This document shows positions 8,267-17,767 of a DNA stretch of 64,000 nucleotides, piece by piece. Position numbers and translations under genes: made by a program. The notes under the pieces were generated by a model, which had not been told where the DNA came from, did not search any database, and saw only the letters and a list, made by a program, of their open reading frames with translations. Every line of letters starts with the position of its first letter. Within the stretch, counting starts at the first letter, position 1. The stretch comes from Halorhabdus sp. CBA1104. GTDB taxonomy: Archaea > Halobacteriota > Halobacteria > Halobacteriales > Haloarculaceae. The stretch covers positions 496,001 to 560,000 of the forward strand of contig NZ_CP033878.1 of assembly GCF_009690625.1 (NCBI RefSeq), given 5' to 3'.

Positions 8267-8335
8267 TCATTCGCCCCGTCGAGAGCGATAGCGATCAATA
8301 CCGTTTTAGTCACCCCGAGGTGAACACGGAGTAGC

Positions 8336-9040
8336 GTGAAAGGACAGGAGTGGTACCAGGCCGACGAGATCGCCGAGGCCTACGAGGACAAGCGATTCTC
8401 AGGTGGCGGACGGCTCATCGATCGCCGCGAGAAGCGAGCGGTACTCGAAGCGATCGGCCCCGTCGAGGACAAACGAGTCCTCGAAATTGCCTGCGGGACC
8501 GGCCGCTTTACCGTCATGCTCGCCGAGCGCGGCGCTGACGTCGTCGGTCTGGACATCTCGACACCGATGCTCCAGCAGGGCCGAGAGAAGGCCCGGGCGG
8601 CCGGCGTCGACGAGCATCTCCAGTTTTTCCGGGGCGACGCCGGGCGGCTCCCGTTCCCCGACGATCACTTCGACGCCGTGGTGGCGATGCGGTTTTTCCA
8701 CCTCGCAGATACGCCGGGTGCGTATCTTGCGGAGATGCGGCGGGTCTCCAAGGAGGTCGTCTTCTTCGATACGTTCAACCGCTTTAGTGCCCGATCGGTT
8801 TACAACTGGGCGCTCCCGATGGGGTCGCGACTGTACTCCCGATGGGAAGTCGACAACTTGCTCGAGGAAGCCGCTCTCGAGCTCGTCGGGTCAGATCACG
8901 ACTTCATCGTGCCGTATGGGTTCTACCGAGCGATCCCCGACGGGCTTGCCTCGGCATTCCGGAGCGTCGATCGGGCGGTGGGTGCGGTCCCGGGTGGCGA
9001 TCGACTGGCGTCAGTCTCCTACTGGAACTGTCGGGTCTGA
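8336..9040 (+). CDS. Class I SAM-dependent methyltransferase
   Basis: A 234-residue Methyltransf_11/25-type enzyme. SAM-binding motif I is VLEIACGTGRF (about residues 44-54), followed by VVGLDIS (motif post-I, acidic), RGDAGRLPFPDDHFDAVVAM (motif II), and a C-terminal cap with RFSARSVYNWALPM. The presumed start is GTG at 8336 (MKGQEWYQADEIAEAY), consistent with the family opening. Substrate unknown; the fold is shared by lipid, quinone and small-molecule methylases. It lies 52 bp upstream of a glycosyltransferase in the same direction, but the latter has its own promoter. Confidence 0.82.
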   Translation: MKGQEWYQADEIAEAYEDKRFSGGGRLIDRREKRAVLEAIGPVEDKRVLEIACGTGRFTVMLAERGADVVGLDISTPMLQQGREKARAAGVDEHLQFFRGDAGRLPFPDDHFDAVVAMRFFHLADTPGAYLAEMRRVSKEVVFFDTFNRFSARSVYNWALPMGSRLYSRWEVDNLLEEAALELVGSDHDFIVPYGFYRAIPDGLASAFRSVDRAVGAVPGGDRLASVSYWNCRV

Positions 9041-9071
9041 GGTGGATCCGATCCCGCGACGTTTTTACTCG

Positions 9072-9097
9072 TCCATAGCGCTATAGCGTACTATGGA
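9072..9097. promoter_or_regulatory. Nested dyads across the glycosyltransferase start
   Basis: tccatag-N12-ctatgga (7-bp arms, 9072-9078 and 9091-9097) encloses the 10-bp palindrome atagcgctat (9075-9084). The right arm overlaps the ATG at 9093. A TATA-like gtttttactc lies at 9061-9070, so the dyad surrounds the predicted leaderless transcription start. It could be an operator. Confidence 0.4.
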
Positions 9098-9995
9098 CCT
9101 GTCCGTGGTCGTCCCGACACTCAACGGGCGCGAACAACTGGCGGCGACGCTCGATTCGCTGTCCGCCAACGCGCCCGACGCCGAGGTGATCGTCGTCAAC
9201 GGTCCCTCGACGGACGGCACGACAGGTATGGTTCGCCAGCGCGACGATGTCGACGTCCTCGTCGAGATCGCCGACCGCTCGGTCAACGCCGCACGGAACG
9301 CTGGGATCGAGTACGCCTCGGGGGACGCCATTACACTTCTCAATCAGGGACTGTCCCTGACCGACTCCTGGCTGGATGCCCTCGAATCCGGTTTCCAGCG
9401 TGCCCCTGTCGTCACCGGACCGACTCACCGGCCGGTTCGGGCCGGAAAGACGACCGAGGATGCCGAAACACGCACCATCTGTGGCCGGTCGATCACGTAC
9501 GTCAACCCCGGCAATCTGGCCGTCACGCGGAAGCTGATCGACGACCTCGACGGATTCGACGAATACCTTGCGGTCGGTGGCGCACGCGACCTCTCACACC
9601 GTATCGCCGGGATGGATCGAGACGTGACTTTCGAGCGCCGGATGGCCGTCGAAGCAGTCGTCGGCGCCGATGGCGGGAGTCCGGAGGAAGACTGGGGCTG
9701 GAAGTATCGCTCGCTCGCCTATCGCCTCGTGAAAAACTACGGGGTCCGCCCCTCGATCGTGGGCCGTCTCGGCCGCCACGCCGTCGGTGACGCCGCCGAC
9801 ACGTTCCGAGACCTTCTCGACGGTGAGCGTCCTGCTTCGGCGTGGCTTGCCAGTGGCCGTGACGTCCTCGTTGGGAACACTACCGGGTTCAAGGACGGAC
9901 TGGTCGCCCGGGCGAGCGATCGCACAGATCGACGCAATCCACACGGACGGTCCGTCCACCGCGATCGGGTCGTCACCGATTACGACACCAGGTGA
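9093..9995 (+). CDS. Family 2 glycosyltransferase
   Basis: A 300-residue GT-A fold enzyme. It opens with the GT2 signature LSVVVPTLNGREQLAATLDS, then AEVIVVNGPSTDGT and RSVNAARNAGIEYASGDAI. The position where a DxD usually sits reads LLNQGLSLTD, so the metal-binding aspartates are altered. Later conserved parts include NPGNLAVTRK and LDGFDEYLAVGGARDLSHRI. Such enzymes build archaeal N-glycans or surface polysaccharides from nucleotide sugars; the changed DxD makes the activity less certain. Leaderless ATG behind a TATA box. It converges on the amidohydrolase gene. Confidence 0.8.
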   Translation: MDLSVVVPTLNGREQLAATLDSLSANAPDAEVIVVNGPSTDGTTGMVRQRDDVDVLVEIADRSVNAARNAGIEYASGDAITLLNQGLSLTDSWLDALESGFQRAPVVTGPTHRPVRAGKTTEDAETRTICGRSITYVNPGNLAVTRKLIDDLDGFDEYLAVGGARDLSHRIAGMDRDVTFERRMAVEAVVGADGGSPEEDWGWKYRSLAYRLVKNYGVRPSIVGRLGRHAVGDAADTFRDLLDGERPASAWLASGRDVLVGNTTGFKDGLVARASDRTDRRNPHGRSVHRDRVVTDYDTR

Positions 9996-10022
9996 CGACC
10001 GCGACCAGGGACTCGGGGGCGT

Positions 10023-10832
10023 CTACGGCGCCAGGGCGTCGACGACGCGACTCGGATTTTTCGAGAGTACTTTCACCATCGCGTCCTCGGGCACGTCGAG
10101 CGTTAGTATCTCCATGATCGCCACGGTTGGATGTGCACACGGTGCCCCACTCCCGAACATGATCCGGTCCGGGTGTTCCCGAAGCGCGCGTTCGATCGGC
10201 TCTCGGAACCGGACGAAGCTCGTGTCCAGATAGCACTGGTCGTTGCGATCGAGCAGCGCGATGGCTTCGTCCATGCGGTCCCGTCGGAGCGGGTACCCGC
10301 CGAAGTGGGCGACGATCGTCGGAATATCGTACGAGAGGATTGTCTCTTCGACCGACATCGGGGGAAACGACTCGCCGCCGTGGACGATCAGCGGGAGGCC
10401 CGCGTCTTCGAGCGCTTCGAAGACGGCCTCGTCGGGGAGTCCGTCTGCCTCGGGATGGAGCTTGAATCCGACGAACCGGTCGTCGTAGGCGTACTGTTCG
10501 ATATCCGCGGGTGACGTGTGCTCGTCTTCGCGGCTCGCAGTGAGATTTCGTAGGCGCGATCCTGGCCCCTCCCCTGGGTCCCGCGGCCCGTTGATGCGGG
10601 CGACGGCCACGAACGGGCGCCCGACACTCATTCTGGCGATCGCGTTGTTGGCTTTCAAGTAGTCGTCTGTCTGGGTGTCCGGGAACACCAGCGAGCGAAC
10701 GATTCCCGCCTGATGCATCTCCCGTTCTAGGCGTTCCGGACTGCCGGCGGCCTCACCTGATCGGCTGTCGGCCCCAGGCTCGAGTCTGGCGTGGACGTCG
10801 ACCACCCGGAACTCGTGTTCCAGCTCCAGCAT
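10023..10832 (-). CDS. Amidohydrolase-superfamily (TIM-barrel) protein
   Basis: A 269-residue member of the amidohydrolase 2 group. Seen: VVDVHARL at the N-terminus, GFKLHPEADGLPD, LPLIVHGGESFPP, TIVAHFGGYP and MFGSGAPCAHP. These match the strand-end positions that carry metal ligands and acidic residues. The first motif is D-V-H-A-R rather than D-x-H-x-H, so the second histidine of the first metal site is absent; hydrolase activity may be altered or lost. Substrate unknown. The promoter carries a 7-bp inverted repeat between TATA and start codon. Confidence 0.72.
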   Translation of the reverse strand: MLELEHEFRVVDVHARLEPGADSRSGEAAGSPERLEREMHQAGIVRSLVFPDTQTDDYLKANNAIARMSVGRPFVAVARINGPRDPGEGPGSRLRNLTASREDEHTSPADIEQYAYDDRFVGFKLHPEADGLPDEAVFEALEDAGLPLIVHGGESFPPMSVEETILSYDIPTIVAHFGGYPLRRDRMDEAIALLDRNDQCYLDTSFVRFREPIERALREHPDRIMFGSGAPCAHPTVAIMEILTLDVPEDAMVKVLSKNPSRVVDALAP

Positions 10833-10843
10833 CTCCCCCGAAC

Positions 10844-10866
10844 TACCGCAGGTTGCGGTATTAAAT
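10844..10866. promoter_or_regulatory. Inverted repeat and TATA upstream of the amidohydrolase
   Basis: taccgca-ggt-tgcggta is a perfect 7-bp dyad at 10844-10860, 12-28 bp upstream of the minus-strand start at 10832. Read on the minus strand it is preceded by the TATA-like atttaa (10861-10866). A dyad placed between TATA and the start fits an operator that blocks RNA polymerase entry. Confidence 0.45.
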
Positions 10867-11038
10867 CATCGTTCCCGACCAACGATCGGATCGAGTCCAC
10901 GCTTCCCTCAGTGGCCGTCGTTCTCTGGGACGTATCGCCAGTGAGGACGGCTGTCCCTCCATGTCCATCGTTAGATCCTGTCGGTGAGGGAAATTAGAGC
11001 GGGCGAAACTACTGACAGGCTACGGGCTGTCTGCCGGC

Positions 11039-11665
11039 TCAATCGGCGAGCATCGACAGTGCCCGCGGCGGATCGCCATTCATCCGTTCGAGCAGCGACC
11101 GACAGTGCTCTTTGACCGTCGTGTCGACCTCGACGTGTACCATCCCTGCGCCCGGTTGACCATAGACGACGCTCGCTCCATCCGGTGCGGCTACAATCGC
11201 TGGGAGGGTTGCCAGATCTTCCTCGCCGTAGACGGTAACAATCGTCGGCGGCCCACCATCGAGCGCCGCGAGGAGTGCCTCGAGCAGGGACACCGTCAGC
11301 GTCGCCGAGGGATTGGCGACTTCGAAGCGACGATCGAACCACGCTTCTCCGTTGCCGACGACCGTCTTTCTGACACCGTTATCGATCGCCGATCGCTCGG
11401 TCCGCTCGTCGACGAATGCCACGTCTGGCGGACGGCCAGCTTCGACGAGATGATAGGTTACCATGTCGCCGACGGCGATCACCGACTCGCCGGCAACCGA
11501 AAGCAGGGCCGCTGGCTCCTCGAAGATCGGCCCCAGCGGATCCTTGAGTTCGGCTCGCAACCCATCTGGTAACTCGAGGACGATCTCGGTTTCCGGTTGG
11601 GACTCGGCGCTTTTGACGTCAACAGTTGCACCGCTTTCCGCCTCCGTAGATGGCTCGTCCGTCAC
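11039..11665 (-). CDS. GTP-dependent dephospho-CoA kinase (DUF359 family)
   Basis: A 208-residue member of the archaeal DUF359/COG1909 family, shown in Thermococcus to phosphorylate dephospho-CoA with GTP, the last step of coenzyme A synthesis. Visible family features are KDPLGPIFE, VIAVGDMVTYHLVEAG with the conserved GD, PDVAFVDERTER, NPSATLTVSLLEAL, and VTVYGEEDL. It has a longer acidic N-terminus (about 30 residues) than thermophilic homologues, as usual in halophiles. Last gene of the eif2g-PIN-rpoE1-spt4 operon, only 3 bp after spt4, an arrangement also seen in other archaea. Confidence 0.85.
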   Translation of the reverse strand: MTDEPSTEAESGATVDVKSAESQPETEIVLELPDGLRAELKDPLGPIFEEPAALLSVAGESVIAVGDMVTYHLVEAGRPPDVAFVDERTERSAIDNGVRKTVVGNGEAWFDRRFEVANPSATLTVSLLEALLAALDGGPPTIVTVYGEEDLATLPAIVAAPDGASVVYGQPGAGMVHVEVDTTVKEHCRSLLERMNGDPPRALSMLAD

Positions 11666-11668
11666 GAT

Positions 11669-11866
11669 CTATCTGACCTTCAGCGCGTACTTGCCGGCTT
11701 CGCTAACGTCCATTTCCGCAGCGATCTCGCTGTCTGCTGGGTGGGCGATCACGACGTACCCTGCCCAGTCTTCGGTGAGGGAGCTCGATCCACAAGCCTG
11801 GCAGATCTCGACTTCCGGCTGGTCTTGGACGCGGTGACACTCCCGACAGACGTACCGGTCAGCCAT
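11669..11866 (-). CDS. spt4: Transcription elongation factor Spt4 (RNA polymerase subunit E'')
   Basis: A 65-residue zinc-ribbon protein. Four cysteines in two CxxC pairs bind zinc: YVCRECHRV and EICQACGSSSL. The conserved LTEDWAGYVVI follows, and the C-terminus is GKYALKVR. Spt4 pairs with Spt5 to keep RNA polymerase processive. The full expected length is present. Its start codon overlaps the stop of rpoE1 by one base, so the genes are translationally coupled. Confidence 0.93.
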   Translation of the reverse strand: MADRYVCRECHRVQDQPEVEICQACGSSSLTEDWAGYVVIAHPADSEIAAEMDVSEAGKYALKVR

Positions 11867-12438
11867 CAGTTCTCACCCGCAGTCTTCTCACGTTCCTTGC
11901 GCTCCTCGTCGAGCCAGCCGTGCTTGCCCAGCCCCACCTGCTTTGCGGTGAGACCGATCTTCGAATCACGGGGATTGCGCTCGTCGATAGACTTGGTGAC
12001 GATGCGTGCACGAACGCTGTCACCGACCGTCATCGACCGGTTTGAGTCCCGGGAGGCAAGCGTCTGGTTCTCCTCGTCGTATGCCAGATACTCATCGGAG
12101 ATCTGGGAGACGTGGAGAAGCCCATCCACCGGTCCGATCCCGACGAACGCACCGAAGCTGACGACTTCGACGATCTCGCCGTCGACGACTTCCTGCATCT
12201 GGGGATCGAACGTGAGTGCGTCGAACTCGGCTTCGTAGTAGACGCCGGGCTCGTTGGGGACGACCGCCCCTTCACCGACGTCGTGGACCTCGGTCACACT
12301 GACGACGCTGCCGACGTCCTCATCCATGCGACCCTCCAGTTTGTCTTGCAGTAGTTTCTTCACCAGCTCCGGCGTCACGTCCGCCAGATGCTCGGGCGGT
12401 ACCTCGACCGTATCGCGGAGACGAACCCGTTTGTACAT
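11866..12438 (-). CDS. rpoE1: DNA-directed RNA polymerase subunit E' (Rpo7)
   Basis: A 190-residue homologue of eukaryotic Rpb7 and bacterial S1-domain proteins. The N-terminal RNP-like domain (MYKRVRLRDTVEVPPEHL) is followed by an S1/OB domain (VDGEIVEVVSFGAFVGIGPV, DGLLHVSQISDEY, then KIGLTAKQVGLG). With Rpo4 it forms the stalk of the archaeal RNA polymerase, helping promoter opening and holding the transcript. A charged C-terminal tail ends EKTAGEN. It lies 1 bp downstream of the PIN-domain gene. Confidence 0.94.
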   Translation of the reverse strand: MYKRVRLRDTVEVPPEHLADVTPELVKKLLQDKLEGRMDEDVGSVVSVTEVHDVGEGAVVPNEPGVYYEAEFDALTFDPQMQEVVDGEIVEVVSFGAFVGIGPVDGLLHVSQISDEYLAYDEENQTLASRDSNRSMTVGDSVRARIVTKSIDERNPRDSKIGLTAKQVGLGKHGWLDEERKEREKTAGEN

Positions 12439-12439
12439 G

Positions 12440-12810
12440 TTATGGTTGAGTGATCGCGAGTTTGTTCCGGCCCCTTAAACCAATTACTGGAACGTCTTGG
12501 GCCAGCAGCCGTTCTTTGAGTGGCCCATCGTTGGTGACGGCGTAGGTCTCTTCGGCAGTGGCGAGTTCCAGTACCGCATCGTCAGCGTAGTCGACCTCGT
12601 GATCGCGGACTGTACAGCGATCGACGAGATCCCGACCGACACTCGCCGCCGTGGCTTCCTCGGACGCACCCGCAGAGAGGTCGTCGAGTTCGGCAACGAC
12701 GGCCCGGGGAACCAGCCGCTGGCCGGCACCCAGTAACCGATCGAGTTCCTCGAAAACTCGAACGTCACATTCGACAGGCATCATCAGGGCGTTTGTATCC
12801 AGTACAGCAG

Positions 12811-12814
<4 letters not shown>
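12440..12814 (-). CDS. Fcf1/Utp24-like PIN domain protein
   Basis: A 124-residue PIN-domain nuclease of the COG1412 type, related to eukaryotic Fcf1/Utp24 which cut pre-rRNA. The acidic active-site positions are present: [10 protein letters not shown] (D6), [16 protein letters not shown], and [12 protein letters not shown] with the last aspartate. In archaea it is likely an rRNA maturation endonuclease; a toxin role is less likely because there is no antitoxin gene and it lies in a conserved information-processing operon. It overlaps eif2g by 4 bp (ATGA). Confidence 0.82.
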
Positions 12815-14046
<1,232 letters not shown>

Positions 14047-14052
14047 CTCCAC

Positions 14053-14464
14053 AGTAATCGTGCCCGAACTTTCCCCCGTGGCGAAGATAAACTTACTGTT
14101 CTTGGGTCGCTGACTCGAGTGGGTCCAATCGACAGGCAGACTCAGCTATCGCCCCGGTGGGTCCACCCGGCTCCGACGCGCCGGTTTGCCAGCACGACGA
14201 GGGGACCGTCTGATCTAACTCTCTTTGTGTGACCAGTTTCGATCATCGTGCTTGGCCATATTCTAACGCTCTCGAAATGGCCAGGGGCACTGGCGTTCTC
14301 CGTAGAGCGTGTCCGCTACGAGCGCGACCCTCCAATCGAGCGCGATGATAGTTTCGCCCGAACGACTAGCCAGGCCGTCGAACGCCAGTGTGCGATCGAA
14401 ACTGTGGGCGGCAGTTTCCGCCCGTTCCGCGGTACTTAGTGGCTTGGCGCCCTACAGGGTTGGT
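14053..14464. other. Intergenic region between eif2g and the lipoprotein gene
   Basis: About 410 bp between divergent genes with no convincing coding frame. It holds the eif2g promoter near 14089-14096 (minus strand) and a TATA-like tacttag near 14435-14441 serving the lipoprotein. I looked for tRNA arms and repeats and saw none. Confidence 0.4.
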
Positions 14465-15292
14465 ATGGAATGGCGTCTCAGTGCGATGGTGGTTCTGATC
14501 GCGCTGGCGGGGTGTAGCGGCTTCGGCGGCGAGACCCCGACAGAGACGTTGAGCCCTGTTCCTGTTCCAAGCGAGGCCCCCGAAAGCGGCCCCGGGTCGA
14601 CGATCCTCCCCGGTATCTCGCCCGACGGGACAATCGAGTCGGCTGTGTTAGCGGATGCCCACCGCAGTGCCCTCAGGAACCGCTCGTTCGTCTGGACGGA
14701 GTCTTACGAACGGCGCGCCCGCTTCGGTAGCGTGACGGATCGAAAACAGGCCGATCGGCACCTCGTTTTCGAAAGTCCAACGGAGTACTTCTACAGTGCT
14801 TCGGAGCCCGTTCTCTGGCGTGACAGCACCTCCGTGTTCCTCGATGGCAGTGCAGTCTACGCTGACGGCGACTATCGATATATTCGCCGTTCTGCCGACG
14901 GTGACGTCCGATACGATCGCCGGTCGTTGGATACTGCTGCGCCAGCACGCTTCCGATCGCTCTCGGCACGGGCAGTCGAGCGCTATCTCGCCCTTGACTC
15001 GGTCGACGTGACGCCGATCCAGGTGGCTGGAACGCGCCAGTACCGCTTGGTCGGCGGACGCCCGGCCGGCAACTGGAGTGACCAGCTCGATGCGTTCAAC
15101 GTCACTGCTCGCGTCACAGCTGAGGGGCTCGTCCGCAATCTCTCGGTGTCGTACGCCCTCGGCGGTAACAGTTCGTCTCGATACATCACCTATCAGTTTG
15201 ACTTCACGGCAGTCGGTGCCGCGAGTCCGACCGAGCCGCCGTGGCTGACGGCCGCCAGAAACGCCTCCGACGCACCGACTGTGAGCGGCTGA
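14465..15292 (+). CDS. Secreted lipoprotein of unknown function
   Basis: A 275-residue protein with a classic lipoprotein signal: MEWRLSAMVVLIALAGC, the lipobox LAGC placing the modified cysteine at residue 17. A Thr/Pro/Ser-rich spacer follows (PTETLSPVPVPSEAP). The mature part is acidic and beta-rich: SFVWTESYERRARFGS, VLWRDSTSVFLDGSAVYADG, then VEGxRQYRLVGG-type segments. It resembles halobacterial lipoproteins of the DUF7537 kind (recollection, not checked), and the layout is reminiscent of LolA/LppX-like lipid-binding folds (weak inference). The gene's last about 100 bp are overlapped in antisense by the remains of the GIDE-like gene. Confidence 0.75.
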   Translation: MEWRLSAMVVLIALAGCSGFGGETPTETLSPVPVPSEAPESGPGSTILPGISPDGTIESAVLADAHRSALRNRSFVWTESYERRARFGSVTDRKQADRHLVFESPTEYFYSASEPVLWRDSTSVFLDGSAVYADGDYRYIRRSADGDVRYDRRSLDTAAPARFRSLSARAVERYLALDSVDVTPIQVAGTRQYRLVGGRPAGNWSDQLDAFNVTARVTAEGLVRNLSVSYALGGNSSSRYITYQFDFTAVGAASPTEPPWLTAARNASDAPTVSG

Positions 15293-15704
15293 AAACGCCC
15301 AATGCTGCTTTCGGTCGCGAGTGTGTTGGGGTCCGCCCCTGTGGGGTCGACCGCCACCGTTCCGGTCTCATCGCGAACGTGAAACGGTTCGCCTTCCGTT
15401 CCCATCTCTTCGATATGATAATTGGACTCTCGGTTATCACCCGTACTGCCTGCGTCTCTGTCATGGTGCTCCCACTCGTACGTCAGACACGTCTGCTCGG
15501 CGTATTTTCCTGTTACAGTCCCGTTGAGTTTCGCCGCCGTCCGGTGAACTCGACGGGACCGTCGCTGGCTGTTTTGACAGTCTGGATATCATCCGGATCG
15601 TTCTGTCCGAGACGGAATGCTCTGTAGAAGTGCGTGCCCCCGAACAGTACTGTTGGCAGGATGACCACCACGACGAGAACCACAACCACCAGTGGTATTG
15701 TCAC
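15193..15704 (-). pseudogene. Frameshifted, C-terminally truncated GIDE-like membrane protein gene
   Basis: From 15704 (ATG) the minus strand encodes a membrane anchor (MTIPLVVVVLVVVVILPTVL), a juxtamembrane stretch and DGPVEFTG. The frame then shifts by one base at about 15540/15541. The next frame continues the same protein without a gap: TAAKLNGTVTGKYAEQTC, YEWEHHDRDAG, then EGEPFHVRDETGTVAVDPTG. These are hallmarks of the GIDE/E3-ligase-like domain of archaeal membrane proteins (VE..G.., T.C..Y.WE, F.V.D.TG...VDP.GA). Restoring one base joins them. The C-terminal membrane part of the family is missing; the frame runs out at 15193 inside the antisense of the lipoprotein gene. Either a decaying gene or a sequencing error plus a real truncation. 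Confidence 0.7.
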
Positions 15705-15980
15705 AGATATATCGATCGTTGATTCGACGACAACGTAACCGATTCACCGACGTCTCTCTGTGAGAAACGAAGTCACCGTGCTGACTGCACTCTCTGTATG
15801 CCGGTCTTCTGTAGTCACAATTCCCTAATACGTTTTACGCCGGTTGTACCGCAGTAAATGGGCTGTGAATGGTTCTACGACGTGGCCCTCATGCACTGTC
15901 ACACTGACTGACTTGCGGCGGTGGCGACGGTCGGCTCCGGCCCGCAGGGGCTTTAGTCCCCCAGTGGCTACCGGAGTGCA

Positions 15981-17057
15981 ATGAGCCAGCCAAGTCCGGA
16001 CGTCTACGAGGAGGGGCGGGGCATGGACGCCCACAACCAGGTGATGCGGGAGATCCGTGCCCGCAACGATGCGTCGTACGAACCCGACGAACCGACGAGA
16101 GTCTGGATCGACGAGGACAACACGCCAGCGGGCGTGCTCGATTCGCTGACGATCGTCCTCAACACCGGCGGGTGTCGCTGGGCGCGAGCCGGCGGGTGTA
16201 CGATGTGTGGCTACGTCGCCGAGAGTGTCGACGGCGGGACGGTTGCCCACGAGGACCTCCTCGCCCAGATCGACGCCGCTCTCGACCAGGAACGTGAGAC
16301 CCACGACGGGACCTGCCGCCAGGTCAAGATCTACACCTCTGGCAGTTTCCTCGACGAACGGGAGGTCCCCGCAGAGACGCGCCGGGCAATCGCCGAGCGC
16401 TTTGGGGATCGCGACCGGATCGTCGTCGAGTCACTGCCCGATTTCGTCGACCGCGAGAAGATCGCCGACTTCCGCGACCAGGACCTCGAAACCGACGTCG
16501 CGATCGGCTTAGAGACCGCGACCGATCGGGTTCGTCACGACTGCATCAACAAGTACTTCGACTTTGCCGATTTCGAGGCTGCTTGTGAAGAAGCTGTCGC
16601 CGCCGACGCCGGCGTGAAGGCGTACCTGCTCATGAAACCACCCTTCCTCAGCGAACGCGAGGCGATCGAAGACATGATCTCTTCGATCGAGCGTTGCGGG
16701 GCCGTCGAGGGGTGTCACACCGTCTCGATGAACCCGACGAACGTCCAGCGCTACACGATGGTCGAACAACTCTACTTCGATGGCGGCTATCGCCCGCCGT
16801 GGCTCTGGAGCGTCGTCGAAGTGCTCCGAGAGACCGCCGATCAGGCCGTGACGGTCGTCTCCGACCCCGTCGGACACGGCTCAGACCGGGGGCCACATAA
16901 CTGCGGGGAGTGTGACGATCACGTTCAGACCGCGATCAAGGACTTCAACCTCCGGCAAGACGAGAGTGTCTTCGCACAAGTCGACTGTGCGTGTGAGCGT
17001 ACGTGGGAGGAAGTACGGGACCGCGAGCGAAGTTACTCGCTTCCCTTGGCACAATAA
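15981..17057 (+). CDS. raSEA: Archaeosine synthase radical SAM subunit RaSEA
   Basis: A 358-residue radical SAM protein that, with ArcS, converts the preQ0-lysine adduct at tRNA position 15 to archaeosine. The cluster-binding cysteines lie in GGCRWARAGGCTMCGYVAES (C65, C73, C76), spaced differently from the canonical CxxxCxxC as in the Elp3-like relatives. Other landmarks: VKIYTSGSFLD, VVESLPDFV, DVAIGLETATDRVRHDCINK, and a C-terminal cysteine group (NCGEC, VDCACERTW). Its partners arcS and tgtA lie about 20 kb away in this window. It converges on purQ, 35 bp apart. Confidence 0.92.
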   Translation: MSQPSPDVYEEGRGMDAHNQVMREIRARNDASYEPDEPTRVWIDEDNTPAGVLDSLTIVLNTGGCRWARAGGCTMCGYVAESVDGGTVAHEDLLAQIDAALDQERETHDGTCRQVKIYTSGSFLDEREVPAETRRAIAERFGDRDRIVVESLPDFVDREKIADFRDQDLETDVAIGLETATDRVRHDCINKYFDFADFEAACEEAVAADAGVKAYLLMKPPFLSEREAIEDMISSIERCGAVEGCHTVSMNPTNVQRYTMVEQLYFDGGYRPPWLWSVVEVLRETADQAVTVVSDPVGHGSDRGPHNCGECDDHVQTAIKDFNLRQDESVFAQVDCACERTWEEVRDRERSYSLPLAQ

Positions 17058-17092
17058 GGTCGTTCTCGTTGTCGCTGGCTCAATGCGGTCGA

Positions 17093-17767
17093 TCAGGCGA
17101 ACCCTTCCAGCACGCCTCGGCCGTCCGTCGGACCGATATCTGGCAGGGACATGCGCTCGGGGTGGGGCATCATGACGGCGACGGACTCGTCCTCGCCAGT
17201 GACGCCCGCGACGTTGTGTTTCGAGCCGTTGGGATTTGCGTCTGGCGTGACCGCCCCGTCGGGCTCACAGTACCGAAACAGGATGCGGTCGTCGGCTTCG
17301 AGGGTGTCGAGCCGATCGTCGCTGATCTCGAAGCGGCCTTCGCCGTGGGCGATCGGCAATTGGATGATCTCGCCCTCGTCGTAGGCACGGGTCCACGGCG
17401 TGTCGGCGTTTTCGACCCGGAGGTGGACGTGTTCACACTGGAAGCGAGCGCTCTCGTTGGTCGTGAACGCGCCGGGTGTCAGTGAGGCTTCACAGCCGAT
17501 CTGGGCGCCGTTGCAGATGCCAAGGACAGGCGTCCCGGCGTCGGCGGCCGCACGGACCCCGTCCATGATCGGCGACTGGGCGGCCATCGCGCCTGCACGC
17601 AAGAAGTCACCGTACGAGAACCCGCCGGGAAGGACGATGCCCTCGACGCCCTCGGGTAAGTCGTCTTCGTGCCAGACCAGTTCTGCCTCGACGCCGACGG
17701 ACTCCAGTGCCTGGACGGTATCTCGGTCGCAGTTACTCCCGCCAAACTGGATTACAGCCACCGTCAT
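17093..17767 (-). CDS. purQ: Phosphoribosylformylglycinamidine synthase subunit PurQ
   Basis: A 224-residue class I glutamine amidotransferase that supplies ammonia to PurL in step four of purine synthesis. It opens MTVAVIQFGGSNCDRDT. The oxyanion region LPGGFSYGDFLRAGAMAA and the nucleophile elbow VLGICNGAQIG (Cys at about residue 85) are followed by the catalytic His/Glu in MPHPERM. Its ATG overlaps the purS stop by 4 bp. No purL is in the window. Confidence 0.95.
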   Translation of the reverse strand: MTVAVIQFGGSNCDRDTVQALESVGVEAELVWHEDDLPEGVEGIVLPGGFSYGDFLRAGAMAAQSPIMDGVRAAADAGTPVLGICNGAQIGCEASLTPGAFTTNESARFQCEHVHLRVENADTPWTRAYDEGEIIQLPIAHGEGRFEISDDRLDTLEADDRILFRYCEPDGAVTPDANPNGSKHNVAGVTGEDESVAVMMPHPERMSLPDIGPTDGRGVLEGFA

